Assembly: GCF_012489685.1 (NCBI RefSeq)
Contig: NC_080041.1
Span: forward strand, 29,439,780-29,503,779
Origin: Lotus japonicus
Taxonomy: Eukaryota > Streptophyta > Magnoliopsida > Fabales > Fabaceae
Length of the DNA stretch: 64,000 bases
Direction: 5' to 3'
Below are positions 22,166 through 34,113 of this stretch, one piece after another. Within the stretch, counting starts at the first letter, position 1, and every line of letters starts with the position of its first letter. The notes below the pieces were generated by a model, which did no database searches, was not told the DNA's origin, and saw only the letters and a list, made by a program, of their open reading frames with translations. A program made the position numbers and the translations under genes.

Positions 22166-23230
22166 GGAAGAACAATTAGTGTGTTAAGTAAGATACATTT
22201 GGATTAAAAATAAATAAGAGAAAACACCAATTTACATCTATAACTACTACAAAGGAATAGCATTTTGCTACTATTCATATAGGGGTTTTTATTCAATGTG
22301 GTGGAGGTGCACCATAAGGAACTATTGCTGGTACTTTTTGGTTATAATATTTGGTTAATTAGGAGCTTTTGAAAACCTTTTAGCTTTGACTTCAAAAGGT
22401 AATTTCATAGTAATGACCTGATTTTTGTTTGCTGGTTAGTTTTTTTTATTTCTTTAGAGTATTATATATTTCTCTATTTAATATGTGTCATTGATTCGTG
22501 ATTAATATATACTATATACTAATTCTTTTTCGGTACAATATATACTAATTCTAATATAGATAATTATGTTTGTGTGCAAAGTTATTAAATTTTAATGTAT
22601 TGGTAGTCTCATGGCTGCTGGCTGTGGAGATACCTTGGGAAACTAAAAACAGAATGATACATTAATTTTGAATTGTAATCGATATAAAAAAATAAATAAC
22701 ATGATTAATTTGTGAAATATGGAAATCCAATGTGTTTTGAAAATGAAAAGTGATTAAAATACAAAAGTTATTCAACATGGATACTACAATAGCAAATAAT
22801 TTTGAGGATAGGAGAAACGGGTTAATTGGGGGGGGGGGGGGTGATTTAGATTTTTAATTCGGTTGCAGGTGGTGGTGGGTTGAGGTTCTGCAGAAATTTC
22901 TAGAAACAGGTTAGATGAAGGAGATGATTTGATTTTCTAGGTTTTTTGTCTTGTGTGTTCTTGATTTTTGGTGAAGGAGAAACGGATTAGATGAAGGAGA
23001 TAATTCGGTTGCAGGTGGTGGTGGCTCTTTGTGGTGTGTTCTTGGTTTTTTTGCTTAATTTTTTTGCTTATATCTACAGGAGAAACGAGTTAGTTAGATG
23101 AAGGAGATGATTTGATTTTTTATGATTTAATTTAATTTTTTAATTTAATTTAATTTATGATATGTAATTTTTAATTTTTTTTAAAGCCACATCAGCTTCA
23201 TTAATACAGTCATCATGCCATTTCATCCCT

Positions 23231-23255
23231 CGCCGGAGCTCCGAGCTCCGGCGAG
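23231..23255. repeat. GC-rich near-perfect 25-nt palindrome
   Basis: TCGCCGGAGCTC and GAGCTCCGGCGA flank a single central base. The palindrome is in otherwise AT-rich DNA about 120 bp from the right end of the long element. Confidence 0.88.
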
Positions 23256-23657
23256 GACTAGCTCCACACGTTTTCCATTCATGAGGACCTTTTCCACAAA
23301 TTTTTCCGGTCAGGGACCTACTTCAGACGGCGAGACAAAGACAGGGACTAATTTGAGGATTAAGCTTTAAATAAATGTCATTGATTAATATTCATTATAT
23401 TAATTTGAAGATAGATTTTATATTAAAAATTAATTGAAATAGATATAAAAAAGGAAATAAGTTGATAAGAAAAAAAATTGGATGAAATTTGCTAGAAGAC
23501 AAACATTATTTTAATTTAGGTTGTTACTAACTTACTATGGAATGGCAAATAGTAATTAAATTTAAGAACAGTGGTAAATTATATTTCTTATGTGAGTATT
23601 TGATATTTACACTTTCAAAAAGAAAGTGATACTATCATTGAGATATGAATTTTTTAT

Positions 23658-24890
23658 GGCTTAATACATCAGAAGGCCCCTGAAATTGTAAAGGGAATCA
23701 GTTCCAGGGCCTGTAAAATTTTTGCATTAAATTGGGTCCCTAAAATTTTTTTTTTAATTCAATTAAGGACAAAGTGTGTTTGATGCTGAAGTGGCTTCGA
23801 TTTTAACCTATTCAGCTTTTCCATGTGGCATTTGGTATTATTTTTTAATTGAAAAATTATAAAACTTAATTTTTTAATTCCAAACCCTCTCAAATTAACC
23901 CCAAATCATCTTCATCAAAACCAAACTCATGTTGATTTTCATTAACCTAGCAAAACCCACCATTGTGTTCAACCCCAAACTAGAACAATATTCTTCAGCC
24001 TTCTTCAACCTCCTACCTACCTCCATCTCTCCTTCAATCTCTGATACGTTTCCCTCTCTCACTCCTCCATTGAACCTCATCTCATCTCCTTCACAAGCCA
24101 TCACTCAACAACCACATAAACCCCATTCATTTTTTAGAAAGCTGAATGTATTTCCATGAAACCCAGTGCAGAACAAACCTCTCACTTCACCATCAAAGCA
24201 AGAACAACCATCAAGCCTTTCCTCCGCAGCCAGCCGCCACCAAAATCAAAAACCACCATTGAATCTCTACACCCACATCACACAGCAGCTACACACACCC
24301 GACCAAAACCCCACTCGTTGATTCGAACCACCCACCTTTCACAATCTCCATTTCAACCACCATAAAGCCTCACTGCAGCCAAATCCAACACTACCCTCAA
24401 ACCGTACCAAACCCAAAACCGTACCAAACCCTACCAATATCCAATTTCTTGTTCTTGGTGACGGAGGAGGAATGAGAGTTTGGTTTCTTGTCTGGGTTCA
24501 ATTTGGGGATGGGGAAGATTTGTAATTTGGTTCAATTTGGGGATGAAAGGGTTTAATTATGGATTGGTTATAATTAGATTATTAGGTTAGTTTATTATTT
24601 AGATTATTAGATTGTTTAGTTAAGGGATTATTAGATTAGGTTTTTATTAAGTTTTTAATTTTTTTTTTCTAATTAAATAATTGAGTTGGAATTAATTTTT
24701 TTTAATTTATTAATTAAAAAAATTATAAAAGCCACGTGTAATTGACGACTAGGACAAAATTGAGGTCGGACAGCATTTGGCCTTAATTGAATTAATTTTT
24801 TTTCTTAGGGACCCAATTTGATGCGAAAATTTTACAGGCCCTGGAACTGATTCCCTTTACAATTTCAGGGGCCTTCTGATGTATTAAGCC
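23658..24890. mobile_element. 1.2-kb MULE-type element with perfect 9-bp target duplication
   Basis: The ends are long inverted repeats (about 100 bp) beginning GGCTTAATACATCAGAAGG and reading inward through GAATCAGTTCCAGGGCCTG. ATTTTTTAT flanks both sides exactly (23649-23657 and 24891-24899). A 9-bp duplication with long TIRs is diagnostic of Mutator-like elements. The interior is CCA/CAA-rich on the plus strand with no transposase, so it is non-autonomous. Its origin may be a captured gene piece, but no protein was recognised. Confidence 0.9.
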
Positions 24891-25315
24891 ATTTTTTATT
24901 TAAAAAAAGTTATAATTGAGACTAATACTTAATATAAGTTGTACGAGATATTGAGTATTAAGTAATAGGGACTGAAAATTTAGGTACACGAATAGGATAT
25001 CAGTTCAAGTTGTACATTAATAGGAAAAGGGTTTTAGTACTTAGAGATGTAATATGGCTTTTAGTGTGCAGGAGTTTCAAATTTCACCTTTCGCAGCAAC
25101 TTTTGTAGCATTTTTTTTCGTTTTACTTTTGGGGTGCAATTAACTTTTTAGCCAACTTTGTAGATGTTTCCAAAACAATTACCTTTAACCCGATTGATCT
25201 AGCCATTATCGGTGGTATATAAAGGGTTGTTGTGCGGTGTGGTAGCCTTCAGAAGCGATTCGAGGTATTTGTGAAAACCAAGCTTTTGAGGTTGCTAATT
25301 TCTATTTGATATCTG

Positions 25316-27833
25316 ATGGCATCTTATGCTGCGGTTGACTTTGTGATGTCATTGTGCCCTCCAAACCATAATTGGAGGATCAAAGTGCGAGTTGTTCAAC
25401 TCTGGATTGCTGATTCTATTGCTGGTGAAAACAAACCTCTTTCAATGGAGTTGATTTTACTAGATCAACATGTATGTGGATGCTTTCTAAAAATTTTGTG
25501 GAAACACCTGTTTATAATATAGAATTGTTCATTGTAGACTTTGCATGTTGAATTTTGTTGTTATAGATCGGATTGCTCATTATAGATATTTGGTTATTAG
25601 AAGAAGATGTATTCATTATTTTATTTAGTTGTGCATAGCTTGATAGCCACTTAGTGTTTTAAAGGTCTTGGGATGATTATGTAGATGAATTATTTTGTCA
25701 TTGCAGGGTGGGAAAATACAAGCATCTGTGAGGAAGCTGATGTTTAGGAAGTGGAGTGAACAGTTTGTCGAAGGAAATGTCTATTTGATAACATTCTTTC
25801 ATTTGATTCCTAATTTTGGAGCCTATCGACCCACTGATCATGCTTTTAGGATTTTGTTCAAACCTAAAACTAAAATCATGCCAGCTGAGAGTAGCACAAT
25901 TCCAGGTGGGGATTTTCTTTCAAGGATTCAGCTGAACTTAATGGCGAAGGTGTAGACTATAAACTTAGTTGGTGGGTGTTTTTCTATTGTTATTATGTTG
26001 TTGCTGATTTTGTTGATATTGATAACTTATGTAGGAAAATATTTGAATGCAAATATGCTAGGTTTGTTGACAGCCACCTTTGAGGAAATGACTTATGTTA
26101 ATTAATGATGGCATTGTGACTAAGATGATGCTGCTTGAAATTACTGATCATAAGTATGAATTTTGGTTTATATATTAATTGGATGATACTTCTACTACAT
26201 ATATATATATATATTTCTACATTCTAAGCTATATTTTTTTTTATGAATCATTTCATTGATCAGGGGGGAAGTGTAGTGTGCCCTCTTTGAAGAGTATGTC
26301 CAAATTGTGTTGGACTACCTTGGTGCTAATCCTTTGGAAAAGCCTGCTGTTGTTCTACAGCTTGGGAAGCTTAAGTCATTTAACTAGAGGTATTGATATT
26401 GAACATCTGTATTTTGAAGAAAATGATTAATATTAGTAGTAAATCTGAATTTTAATTCGGGTTCTGTATTATGCAGGAAAGAATATACTGCATAATGTAA
26501 TGACAGCGTCGTGGATTATCATTAATCCGAAAATTGCTGAGTCTGTTTCTTTGATGGATCGGTTTTTTTTAAGTGATTGATTGGTTATTCATTTTACGTA
26601 ACATGATTTCAAAATTGAATATAAGTCTGATATTTATTTTGTAGCATATATGTCCTTGATCTCCAAGCCAATCAACCTGTTGGGCACATTATCTCTCCCA
26701 ATCCCTCTGTTCCAATTTTTGAAGATTTCATGAATAACCATCCTAAGAAAACAATCTGCGGATTGAATGAAACAATTGAGGTAGTTTGTTATTTTATGCT
26801 TATTTTAATTTTAAGTTTGTCTGTAAAGTAATTTTAATTGTTTATTTTTGGTGGTTGATGTGTAGGACGGTTTCTTTGTTGTTTATGGGACTATGGTTGG
26901 TTTGTTGCAAGATGATCAATGGTGGTACTTTGTTTGCAAGTGTCACAAAGCTGTGACCTTTGATGATGGATTATATTTATGCTCAGGTAGTTGTAGGCAT
27001 GTTATGGATGTGTCTGCAAGGTGCTTTTGTTGTATCTTAAACCATGTATTTACTTGGGTGTGATTATGTTTGTGGTTTTTTTTTTTTTTCTGAAACAACT
27101 TTTTGGTTATGTAGGTACAAGATTAAGCTGGAGGTTTTCGATGACACTGATTCAGGCAATTTTATGTTGTTTAATTCTGATGTTCATCAGCTCATAAAGA
27201 AGTCATGCAAGATATGTTAGCAAATGTGAAGGTATATATTCGATTTTAGGGAAACTTAGTAGTTATAGATGTGCAAAGTTCATTAAAGATTTACCAATTT
27301 AGTAGGATCCCAAGTCCGGTGAGATAACTCCTTTGATGGAACAACAATTGATTGGGAAGGAATTGATGTTTAAGGTGGAGAAGGGATCAAATAACTTTTT
27401 TCAGTTTGATGATTCCTACCGTGTGAAGCGAATTTGTGATGACCTTTCTATTATTGTGGCCTACAAGGCACTTTCTTCTGCGCAGACTGCAAATGTGGTG
27501 AAGAATTAAACTACAGGATGAGTTATCAAGGTCTTTTATGATTTTAAATTTGGTTTGACTATGAGTAACTGTTTTCTGATTTATCGTATGATATTTAGGC
27601 TAGGTGTCCCACTCCACTGGTTGTTGTTAGTACATGTGAAGCTAAGGAAGCAGTGCAAGGACCTTCTCAGTCATGTGAAGTTTTATCCCCTGAGGTTTTA
27701 ACCCCTTCTCTTGGCAGTGACCATCTTATGTGGGGAGCTCTGCTAATATGTTTAAGAGGAAGGTTGATGATGATTTCAAGAAAGATGTGGTTGCTCCTAA
27801 ACTGAAGCTGAAACAGGTCAAATTGGAGAAGTA
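25316..27833 (+). pseudogene. RPA70-like (replication protein A large subunit) relic
   Basis: The gene starts at ATG 25316 (MASYAAVDFVMSLCPPNHNW) with clear introns at 25472-25706 and further downstream. Domains follow the order of RPA70/DUF223 proteins: an N-terminal OB-fold (SMELILLDQHGGKIQASVRK), a second OB-like part (TFEEMTYVN, TKMMLLEITDH, LDYLGANPLEKP), then the C-terminal zinc OB-fold with WWYFVCKCHKAVTFDDGLYL, CSGSCRH and YKIKLEVFDDTDS, and a basic C-terminal tail ending VKLEK at 27833. RPA coats single-stranded DNA. Frameshifts and stops (for example after TYVN near 26100 and after LKSFN near 26385) show that it is decayed. RPA-like genes are standard Helitron cargo, and a Helitron-type 3' end lies 0.8 kb downstream. 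Confidence 0.82.
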
Positions 27834-28193
27834 GTTTCTATTAGTTATTAATAATAATTACCAATAATGCAGTGTGCTTAGCTGGATCAAAAGCCTACCA
27901 TTCATTTTGGGCCGTTTTTCTTTTGTGGTTGGCGTAGTGTTAGTAGCATAGGTCATCTTCTAGAATAATTGATTATTTGTGAAATAGTGGTTTGCACTTG
28001 GTTGATTATGTTACTAAGTACTTGGGTTGTATACTGGGGACTTGTTTCTAACTATGTTGCAGTTGTTGAATTAATGAAGTATGTTATTATGTATTCTTGG
28101 ACCTTGTGTTTATTTTTTATTCTTATGTGTCTTTAATAAGGGTTACGACGTTATCTCTTTTTTTCTTCTTATTGGACATCAGTTAAATTGAAG

Positions 28194-28196
<3 letters not shown>

Positions 28197-28281
<85 letters not shown>
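28197..28281. repeat. (TA)n microsatellite, about 84 bp
   Basis: An unbroken run of alternating T and A. Confidence 0.97.
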
Positions 28282-28283
<2 letters not shown>

Positions 28284-28612
28284 TGTTTACGGTTGTCACA
28301 GTCTAAACTTATAAAAATTCCTTATTACTACTAATCCATGGTTTATATGACAAATGTTCATTTCGTTTTTTTTTTTTTCCGATTTAGATACGAAATAGTT
28401 TTTAAACTTTGCCCCTTGTACTGATTTTACTCATTCTCATTATTAAATAATAATTAAATTAAATTATGAACATAAGGAAAATAGAAAACAGATGACATGT
28501 GGTTGAATTCTCTAATATTAGCTAGAATGAATGCGTTCATTTTTGTTGATCATATTTAGAATTGTAAATTTGTCATTTTATAATATTAATTTTTCATACA
28601 AAAAATCGGCAG

Positions 28613-28639
28613 CCGTGCATCGCACGGGTAACTACCTAG
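28613..28639 (+). mobile_element. Helitron-type 3' terminus
   Basis: CCGTGC-ATC-GCACGG forms a 6-bp GC hairpin. It is followed 8 bases later by CTAG and then T. Helitron 3' ends have a short GC hairpin about 10 bases before CTRR, with insertion before T. Together with the upstream RPA70-like gene this supports a Helitron relic ending at 28639. The 5' TC end was not located, and no Rep/helicase gene is present. Confidence 0.72.
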
Positions 28640-28972
28640 TATACATACAAAGCAAGATATGGTGCTAAGTAACACACTTTGTCCAAATCACGTAACCTAG
28701 ATTGTATGTGTGTTTGAACTTTCTTTTTAGTCTGAGACATTTGGATTAAAACTCATGACTACTGGGTCCAAAATTCCAAACACATCTGATTTGTTTTTTT
28801 CGATACATAGACGATGGATATACCTGAATAAATTTGAAATCAATATTGAATATTGCAGTCATGAAAGATAACGGTAAAAATGAAAGTGTACTTACGTGCA
28901 CCAAACTTATAGAGTAGAACAGTAATGTCAAGTCGTACCCACCAACAACTCTTTAATACGTTTTGGTGAAAT

Positions 28973-31079
28973 CTAAATTTTTTTTACACCATGATCATGT
29001 TGTAATGGTAAACATACATGTTGTTGCTCTTTCAAAAACATGAATAACACTTTCTGAACATTGTCAGTGGTCGAGTCCTCCTTGTAATTTTCTTGTGCGG
29101 CGGAACAGGAAACTTTTGTGCTTCCATGCACAAACACATTTTGTTCTACTTGTTTGTTTGTTGTGGAGATATCAGATAAACTCATAGTCTTTAGCGTCTC
29201 CATAAATGATTGTTGCATCTTCTCATGCGTTATGGTCAACGGTTATTCAAACTTTTCTTTACATTCTGCTTTAATTTTTGCTGCAAGTTTTTCTTCAATT
29301 TTCGCCTCAAGTTGTACTTCAATCTCCTTAACATCTATGGATTGTGTTGGACGTGAGGACCTTCCGAAGTAATTGCTTAGATTAGAAAATCTTCCAACAC
29401 CACGAACACGACCACCATGCCCAAATGTTCCAATTGCCTTTATCAAGATATCGTCACGTCCTTGTGAAATAAAGGTTCCTTTTTCAGTCTCTTCAACCAG
29501 TGAGTCATACATTTGCAAAACACAGATTTCCATAACACATATAAGTTTAATATTTCATTAGTGGAAAAGAAGGATGTTGCATACAAGGAACACATACAAC
29601 CATAATCAGAAAGTAATCATGGAAAAAGTATTTTACTTACAATTTTCTCAGAAACAACTCGTGTAGCCTCTAATGTGTATGGCCCCTCGCTTTTGTCGGG
29701 CTCTCTTTTGTCATGACGTGACGGTGGAGATGGAATACAATATAATTCTCTTGATGCGTCTCGTTCTTGTCTCTTTTCATTAATCATTTTCTGCTCAAAC
29801 AAATCATATCCTCCATGAAATAATGTATGTGGATAAAGATTCTTAGCCACATCATCCCTACCCTTTTGACTTTTTTCCTATTATACATCAAAGAACCATT
29901 ACTAAATTTATTTGATAGAGAAGCACCAAAGAGGAATCAAACAAAACAAAATTTGTTTGTTAACAATAGAAAGCCAACACTGTTGTCAAGAACTAGGAAT
30001 ATCGAATCCAAACCAATCTAACAATAACACTTTGAACATCAATAGTAATTAGGAAACAAATTAGGATCCCCAACCTGATACCTTGATAAACAACTAATTG
30101 GTGCTCCAAAATTTCAATGGAACAGAAAATGTTAATGGAATCACACAATACACTGAACATAAGTATCAAAATAAGAACAAAATTCAGCTAGTCTCCCTGT
30201 GGTTTAAAAGTGACATTTCCCCCTAAGCTATGCTTTGTTAACACTTAGAACTTAACATATAACCACATGTATGATTTTCAGTCCAAATTATGCCTCACCT
30301 CATGCTCATTAAAATATCTTCACAACATGATAATTCTTATGCATGCAATCCTTAACTTACATATGTTGCAAACAACTCAACAAGTGCAAACATTTGATAA
30401 TTAAAACTGAATAAAACAAAATTAACTTGGTAGCTCTTGCTAGAAAAAAAATATTATTACTAATAACCTTAAATGCATAGGTATTTCGAGACTCGAAAAC
30501 TTCTCACATACATATTCTTTAATATAAGGATACACATCATACGGAGGAGGGCGATCGGGGTTGGGGTTATTAATATAATCAGATGAGAGTTGTGCCTTAA
30601 AACCTCTCCATCGATCCCCCAAAAACATCATCCATTTTTTCTTCAAATCACAATTCTTTGGATCATCATTTTTTGTAATATCAAAATGAATCTATATACA
30701 TAAAAAAAGTTGGTGTTAGTACCTAAGATCAATAGATACAAAATGAATGGGTAAACAATGAATTAAAAATACGACAATAACACCTTAAGATCATCCCAAA
30801 TTGAATTTTTTGTGTCTACATGTACCTGTCGCCACTCATCTATTAAAAACTACAAGTACTTCGAGCAAGTAATGTTGCATAACTCCTAAACACTGCAGAA
30901 TTTTCATCATAACAATTCTCAGTTTGTGAATCAAACTCAATCTTTAATTTCACACTTGTTTTCCGAACTTTGGTAATTTTAGTCATCTTAGTGCAACTTC
31001 TAACCACTCTCTTTTAAGGTTCACTAGACGAATGATTAGGTTCACTAGACGAAAGAGGGATGTTGGTTGAATCAGCCAT
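28973..31079 (-). pseudogene. CACTA-type transposase gene relic, Ptta/En/Spm (TNP1/TNPA-like)
   Basis: On the minus strand the first ATG is at 31079 (MADSTNIPLSSSEPNHSSSE), followed by a stop. Next come VDTKNSIWDDLK near 30800, KKKWMMFLGDRWRGFKAQLS at 30640, a YELFEQKM-like region near 29800, and the C-terminal GRVRGVGRFSNLSNYFGRSS with a helical EVQLEAKIEEKLAAKIKAEC stretch. This is the order of plant Ptta/En/Spm proteins, which bind CACTA subterminal repeats. Several introns are evident, as are premature stops (after SSSEP, and in the C-terminal part), so it is a relic. Confidence 0.75.
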
Positions 31080-31329
31080 GTATATGTTTACACAAAACAA
31101 AAAAAATTCAGAATCAAAGCACAAATAAATGTAATAATATCAGCACTATTAGCAATTGGCAACACTCAATCACAGAATTTACAACACTCACACATAACAC
31201 ACTAATCACTTGCTCTAGATCTCGATGGATCATATAATATGAAATTTACTAATGACATAAACTAATTAATCAAATAGATATAACATGTGGCATACATGGG
31301 TACTAAATTTACTAACTTATTTCAACAAA

Positions 31330-31984
31330 AAATAAAAACTTACTAGCTCTCTCATATGCCTTCTTCATGATCCAAACGAGTAACGTGCACATCATCTACT
31401 TCATTTTCTACATTAGAGGTAAGAACATTTGTTGCAGAAGAAGGAATCTCAGAAATATGAAGGGTTTCATCACTACCGTGTGTAGTTTTTGGTTGTAGAG
31501 CCACTAACCACCTTGTGTTAGAAAGATTTGTGACACAAAACACTTGTTTAGCTTGGGATGCCATAACCAAAGGTTTGTCCCTATAAGCTACCTTGTAAAG
31601 ATCAACCGGTGTATATCCAAATTTGTCAATTCTTACACCACTGAAAATATCAATTCACTTGCATTTAAATACAGACACTGTAATGTAACATAATCAACCT
31701 CTCAGATCTCTTCAATCACCCCAAAGTACGGCGTAGATGTCATTATAGTGTTTTTATCTTTTTAACTAGAGAAGTGTATGGACTCAGCCACAACCATAAC
31801 CCCACTATTTTGCATGGTATCATCCTTTGATTTTATATAAAAGGAATTTTTATTAATATCATATGCACTCCAAGTTATAACGTTACATTTAGGCTTAAAT
31901 GAAAGTCGTTTGATTGTATCAGATGCACTATCATCATTAGCAATTCTTTCTTTAAACCATTCAAAGAAACTCTTATGTTAGGTA
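31330..31984 (-). pseudogene. CACTA transposase C-terminal relic (DUF4216 region)
   Basis: Minus-strand pieces FFEWFKERIAND, TWSAYDINKNSFYIKSKDD, MQNSGVMVVAES, TPYFGVIEEI and MASQAKQVFCVTNLSNTRW match, in order, the DUF4216 C-terminus of TNP2-like CACTA transposases. Stops and frameshifts interrupt it. The catalytic part, which should lie upstream, is absent: at about 31985 the sequence switches to an unrelated GRF gene on the other strand, marking a junction. Confidence 0.8.
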
Positions 31985-32433
31985 ATGGAGGATGACAATT
32001 CATCATCTTCCTCTGTTTCGAGAAGCACATCATCAATCAAGGGGTCCAACATGCAAAGATGCTTCTGTGGTGATCCTTGTACTGTCAGAGTTTCGAAAAC
32101 TGAAGAGAACCCTAAGAGAATTTTTTTGGCTGTCAAAAGGTTGGTGGATCTTTGGATCATTGTTACTTTTTTATTTGGTGTGGTGAGACAAGTCAATTAT
32201 CAACCAAGCTTATCAATGATCTAGCGAGGAAGAACAAAAATCTGACGGATGAACTGGAAGCAAAAAAGGCTAGGGTATTGACTTTGGAGAAAAGCTTGTT
32301 GGATACTAATCAAAACTTGGAATCTACCATACAAGAAGTGCATTCACTTAGGAATAAGTTTAGGAAATTAGCAGCATTTGTTTGTTGTTTTGTTATGTGT
32401 TTAATTTTGGTTCTCTTGAGTTACATCTCATAA
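31985..32433 (+). pseudogene. GRF zinc-finger, coiled-coil, membrane-anchor gene (single-base frameshift)
   Basis: ATG 31985 opens a frame with RCFCGDPCTVRVSKTEENPK, the first half of a GRF zinc finger (CxC and ENPxR). A run of seven T at about 32120-32127 then shifts the frame. The rest of the finger (GCQ... then DHCYFFIWCGE) and a coiled coil (LINDLARKNKNLTDELEAKK, SLLDTNQNLESTIQEVHSL) continue in the next frame and end with a hydrophobic tail FVCCFVMCLILVLLSYIS. Eight T would restore one frame. The layout of N-terminal GRF finger, coiled coil and C-terminal membrane tail matches the intact gene at 56732-57199. Cellular role is unknown; tail anchoring is inferred. A sequencing error in the T run is possible. 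Confidence 0.8.
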
Positions 32434-32527
32434 GTTGTGGTTGGATTGTATGTGAAAAGTAGTTGGATTAGAGTTGTGTTAGATTGTATGTATCCAGATC
32501 TTTAATTGGATGCTAGTGGATTGCATG

Positions 32528-33154
32528 TAGAGATGTCAAAATTACCCATACTCGCGGATACACACGGATAAAAACCCGTTATGGGTAAAATTACCCGCAT
32601 CCATAGATTTATTTAATGGATATTTTCATTATCCATTTATTAATGGGGCAGGTATGGATATTGATGTATCCATACTCATGAATACTCACCCGATATATAA
32701 AATATTAAAATATCTTTTATTTATTTATATATATATATTTATATATATATATGAAGTCTAATATTTATCTGTAAAAAAAAAATGTAATATCTAATGAATT
32801 TATGTTTGAATTATAGTTCTCCTTCAAATAAATATGTATAATAGTAATGGTAAAAAGCAACCCTTAGACCCAAAAAAGAGGCATAAAAGTAGTTTCCTTT
32901 ACACCTTGAAAACGGTAAAATTCAATCTTAAATTTTATTTTTAATATTATTTTCATTTAAAAAATATATGGGAATCAATATGTATTAATGGATGTCGGGT
33001 GCCCATGAATATCCATGGATATTTAAAATTCCTGTTAAAACCCACTTAATAGATATCCATGTGGGTATGGAGCGGGTACAGGTATAAATTTTTACCTGCG
33101 GAGCGGGTGGTGGGTATATACTACCCATGCCCACCCGTACCATTGACATCCCTA
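32528..33154. mobile_element. hAT-type non-autonomous element
   Basis: The ends TAGAGATGTCAA and TTGACATCCCTA are inverted repeats. The flanks ATTGCATG (32520-32527) and ATTTCATG (33155-33162) match at 7 of 8 bases, the 8-bp size expected for hAT. The subterminal regions are rich in GGGTA/TACCC words. It is 627 bp, with no coding capacity. Confidence 0.85.
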
Positions 33155-33162
33155 ATTTCATG

Positions 33163-34113
33163 TGTTTGTTATAGTTACTCCATATTTAACTTCTTAATGC
33201 CTGAGTAATGTTAGCCATAAAATAACTCTTTCATTCTATTCAATTCTACAATTCAGTACCTTTTGTTTATGGGTGTCAATTGATTGATTATGATATAAAA
33301 GATGAACTGATTCAAACACACTATGGTAGTTTATGAGTCAAGCTATTTTATGTTGTACAATCAATCCTAAATTTTTGATAAATTAGCTGAATTCAAAAAA
33401 AAAAGTTATTACAAGAAATTGATCCCCTGTGTTCAAGTTGATGAAACAAGCACACCAGATTTAAAGTAGGTTAAAAAATTGAGATAAAAAATTGGAAGTA
33501 ATAAAAGCTTTGGGGAATTGAACTTTGATATATTGACACCATAAAGTATGAGTACATTAAGAGTTTCCTTTCGGGTGTTACACTTTATCAATATGAAGAA
33601 CAAAAAATAATAATATATGATCTACAAATTTGCTGAACTGCAACTCAAATCAACACCCCTTAATGCAGCATCCGTTGTCTTAGCTTTTATAGCTGCTTTC
33701 CAAACTCTGCAATTGTAACCTGCAAATTCACAAGTAATTGCATAATTCACAAGTATAACTGTTTTCCAAACTTTGATATATAAAGGAAGATACCTGAAAT
33801 TCACATTGGTACTTGCATAATTCACAAGTAATAAAAGCATATATATGAGAATAATAATAATGAGCTGATTTGAAAACAAAACATAAACATAACTAATCAA
33901 AATAGCATTCCATACACATGAAAAAGTCCAAAATTGCAGGATGCACATACAAAATTTGTTGTCCAAATAAAAACATAAATTAAACATTCTCCCAAAATTA
34001 AACATCTATTATCAAATAAGTCCTAATAAAAATCTGAGTTCAACTCCAAGGGATTGCATCCATTCTACTTCTTCATATATTTGGTCCATAATGTGTAAGC
34101 ACTTACAATGGTT
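33163..34113. other. AT-rich intergenic, no gene
   Basis: A direct repeat of AATTCACAAGTA-type words occurs near 33740-33830. No domain was recognised in the long open frame at 33622-34005. Confidence 0.45.

Larger units (their letters stand above)
19275..23365. mobile_element. Long element with inverted ends and imperfect 9-bp target duplication
   Basis: The two ends are inverted repeats sharing TCTCGCCGTCTGAAGTA and GGTCCCTG-like words (left GGGTTAATC..., right ...GATTAAGC). The flanks TTTACTTAA (19266-19274) and TTTAAATAA (23366-23374) match at 7 of 9 positions. A 9-bp duplication suggests the Mutator superfamily. The interior of about 4 kb has no transposase of that kind but holds a CACTA end and an Ulp1 relic, so it is nested or composite. 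Confidence 0.68.

Noticed and set aside
33622..34005. 127-codon minus frame
   Set aside because: Low-complexity, Leu/Ile/Phe-rich AT-driven frame without start context or domain.
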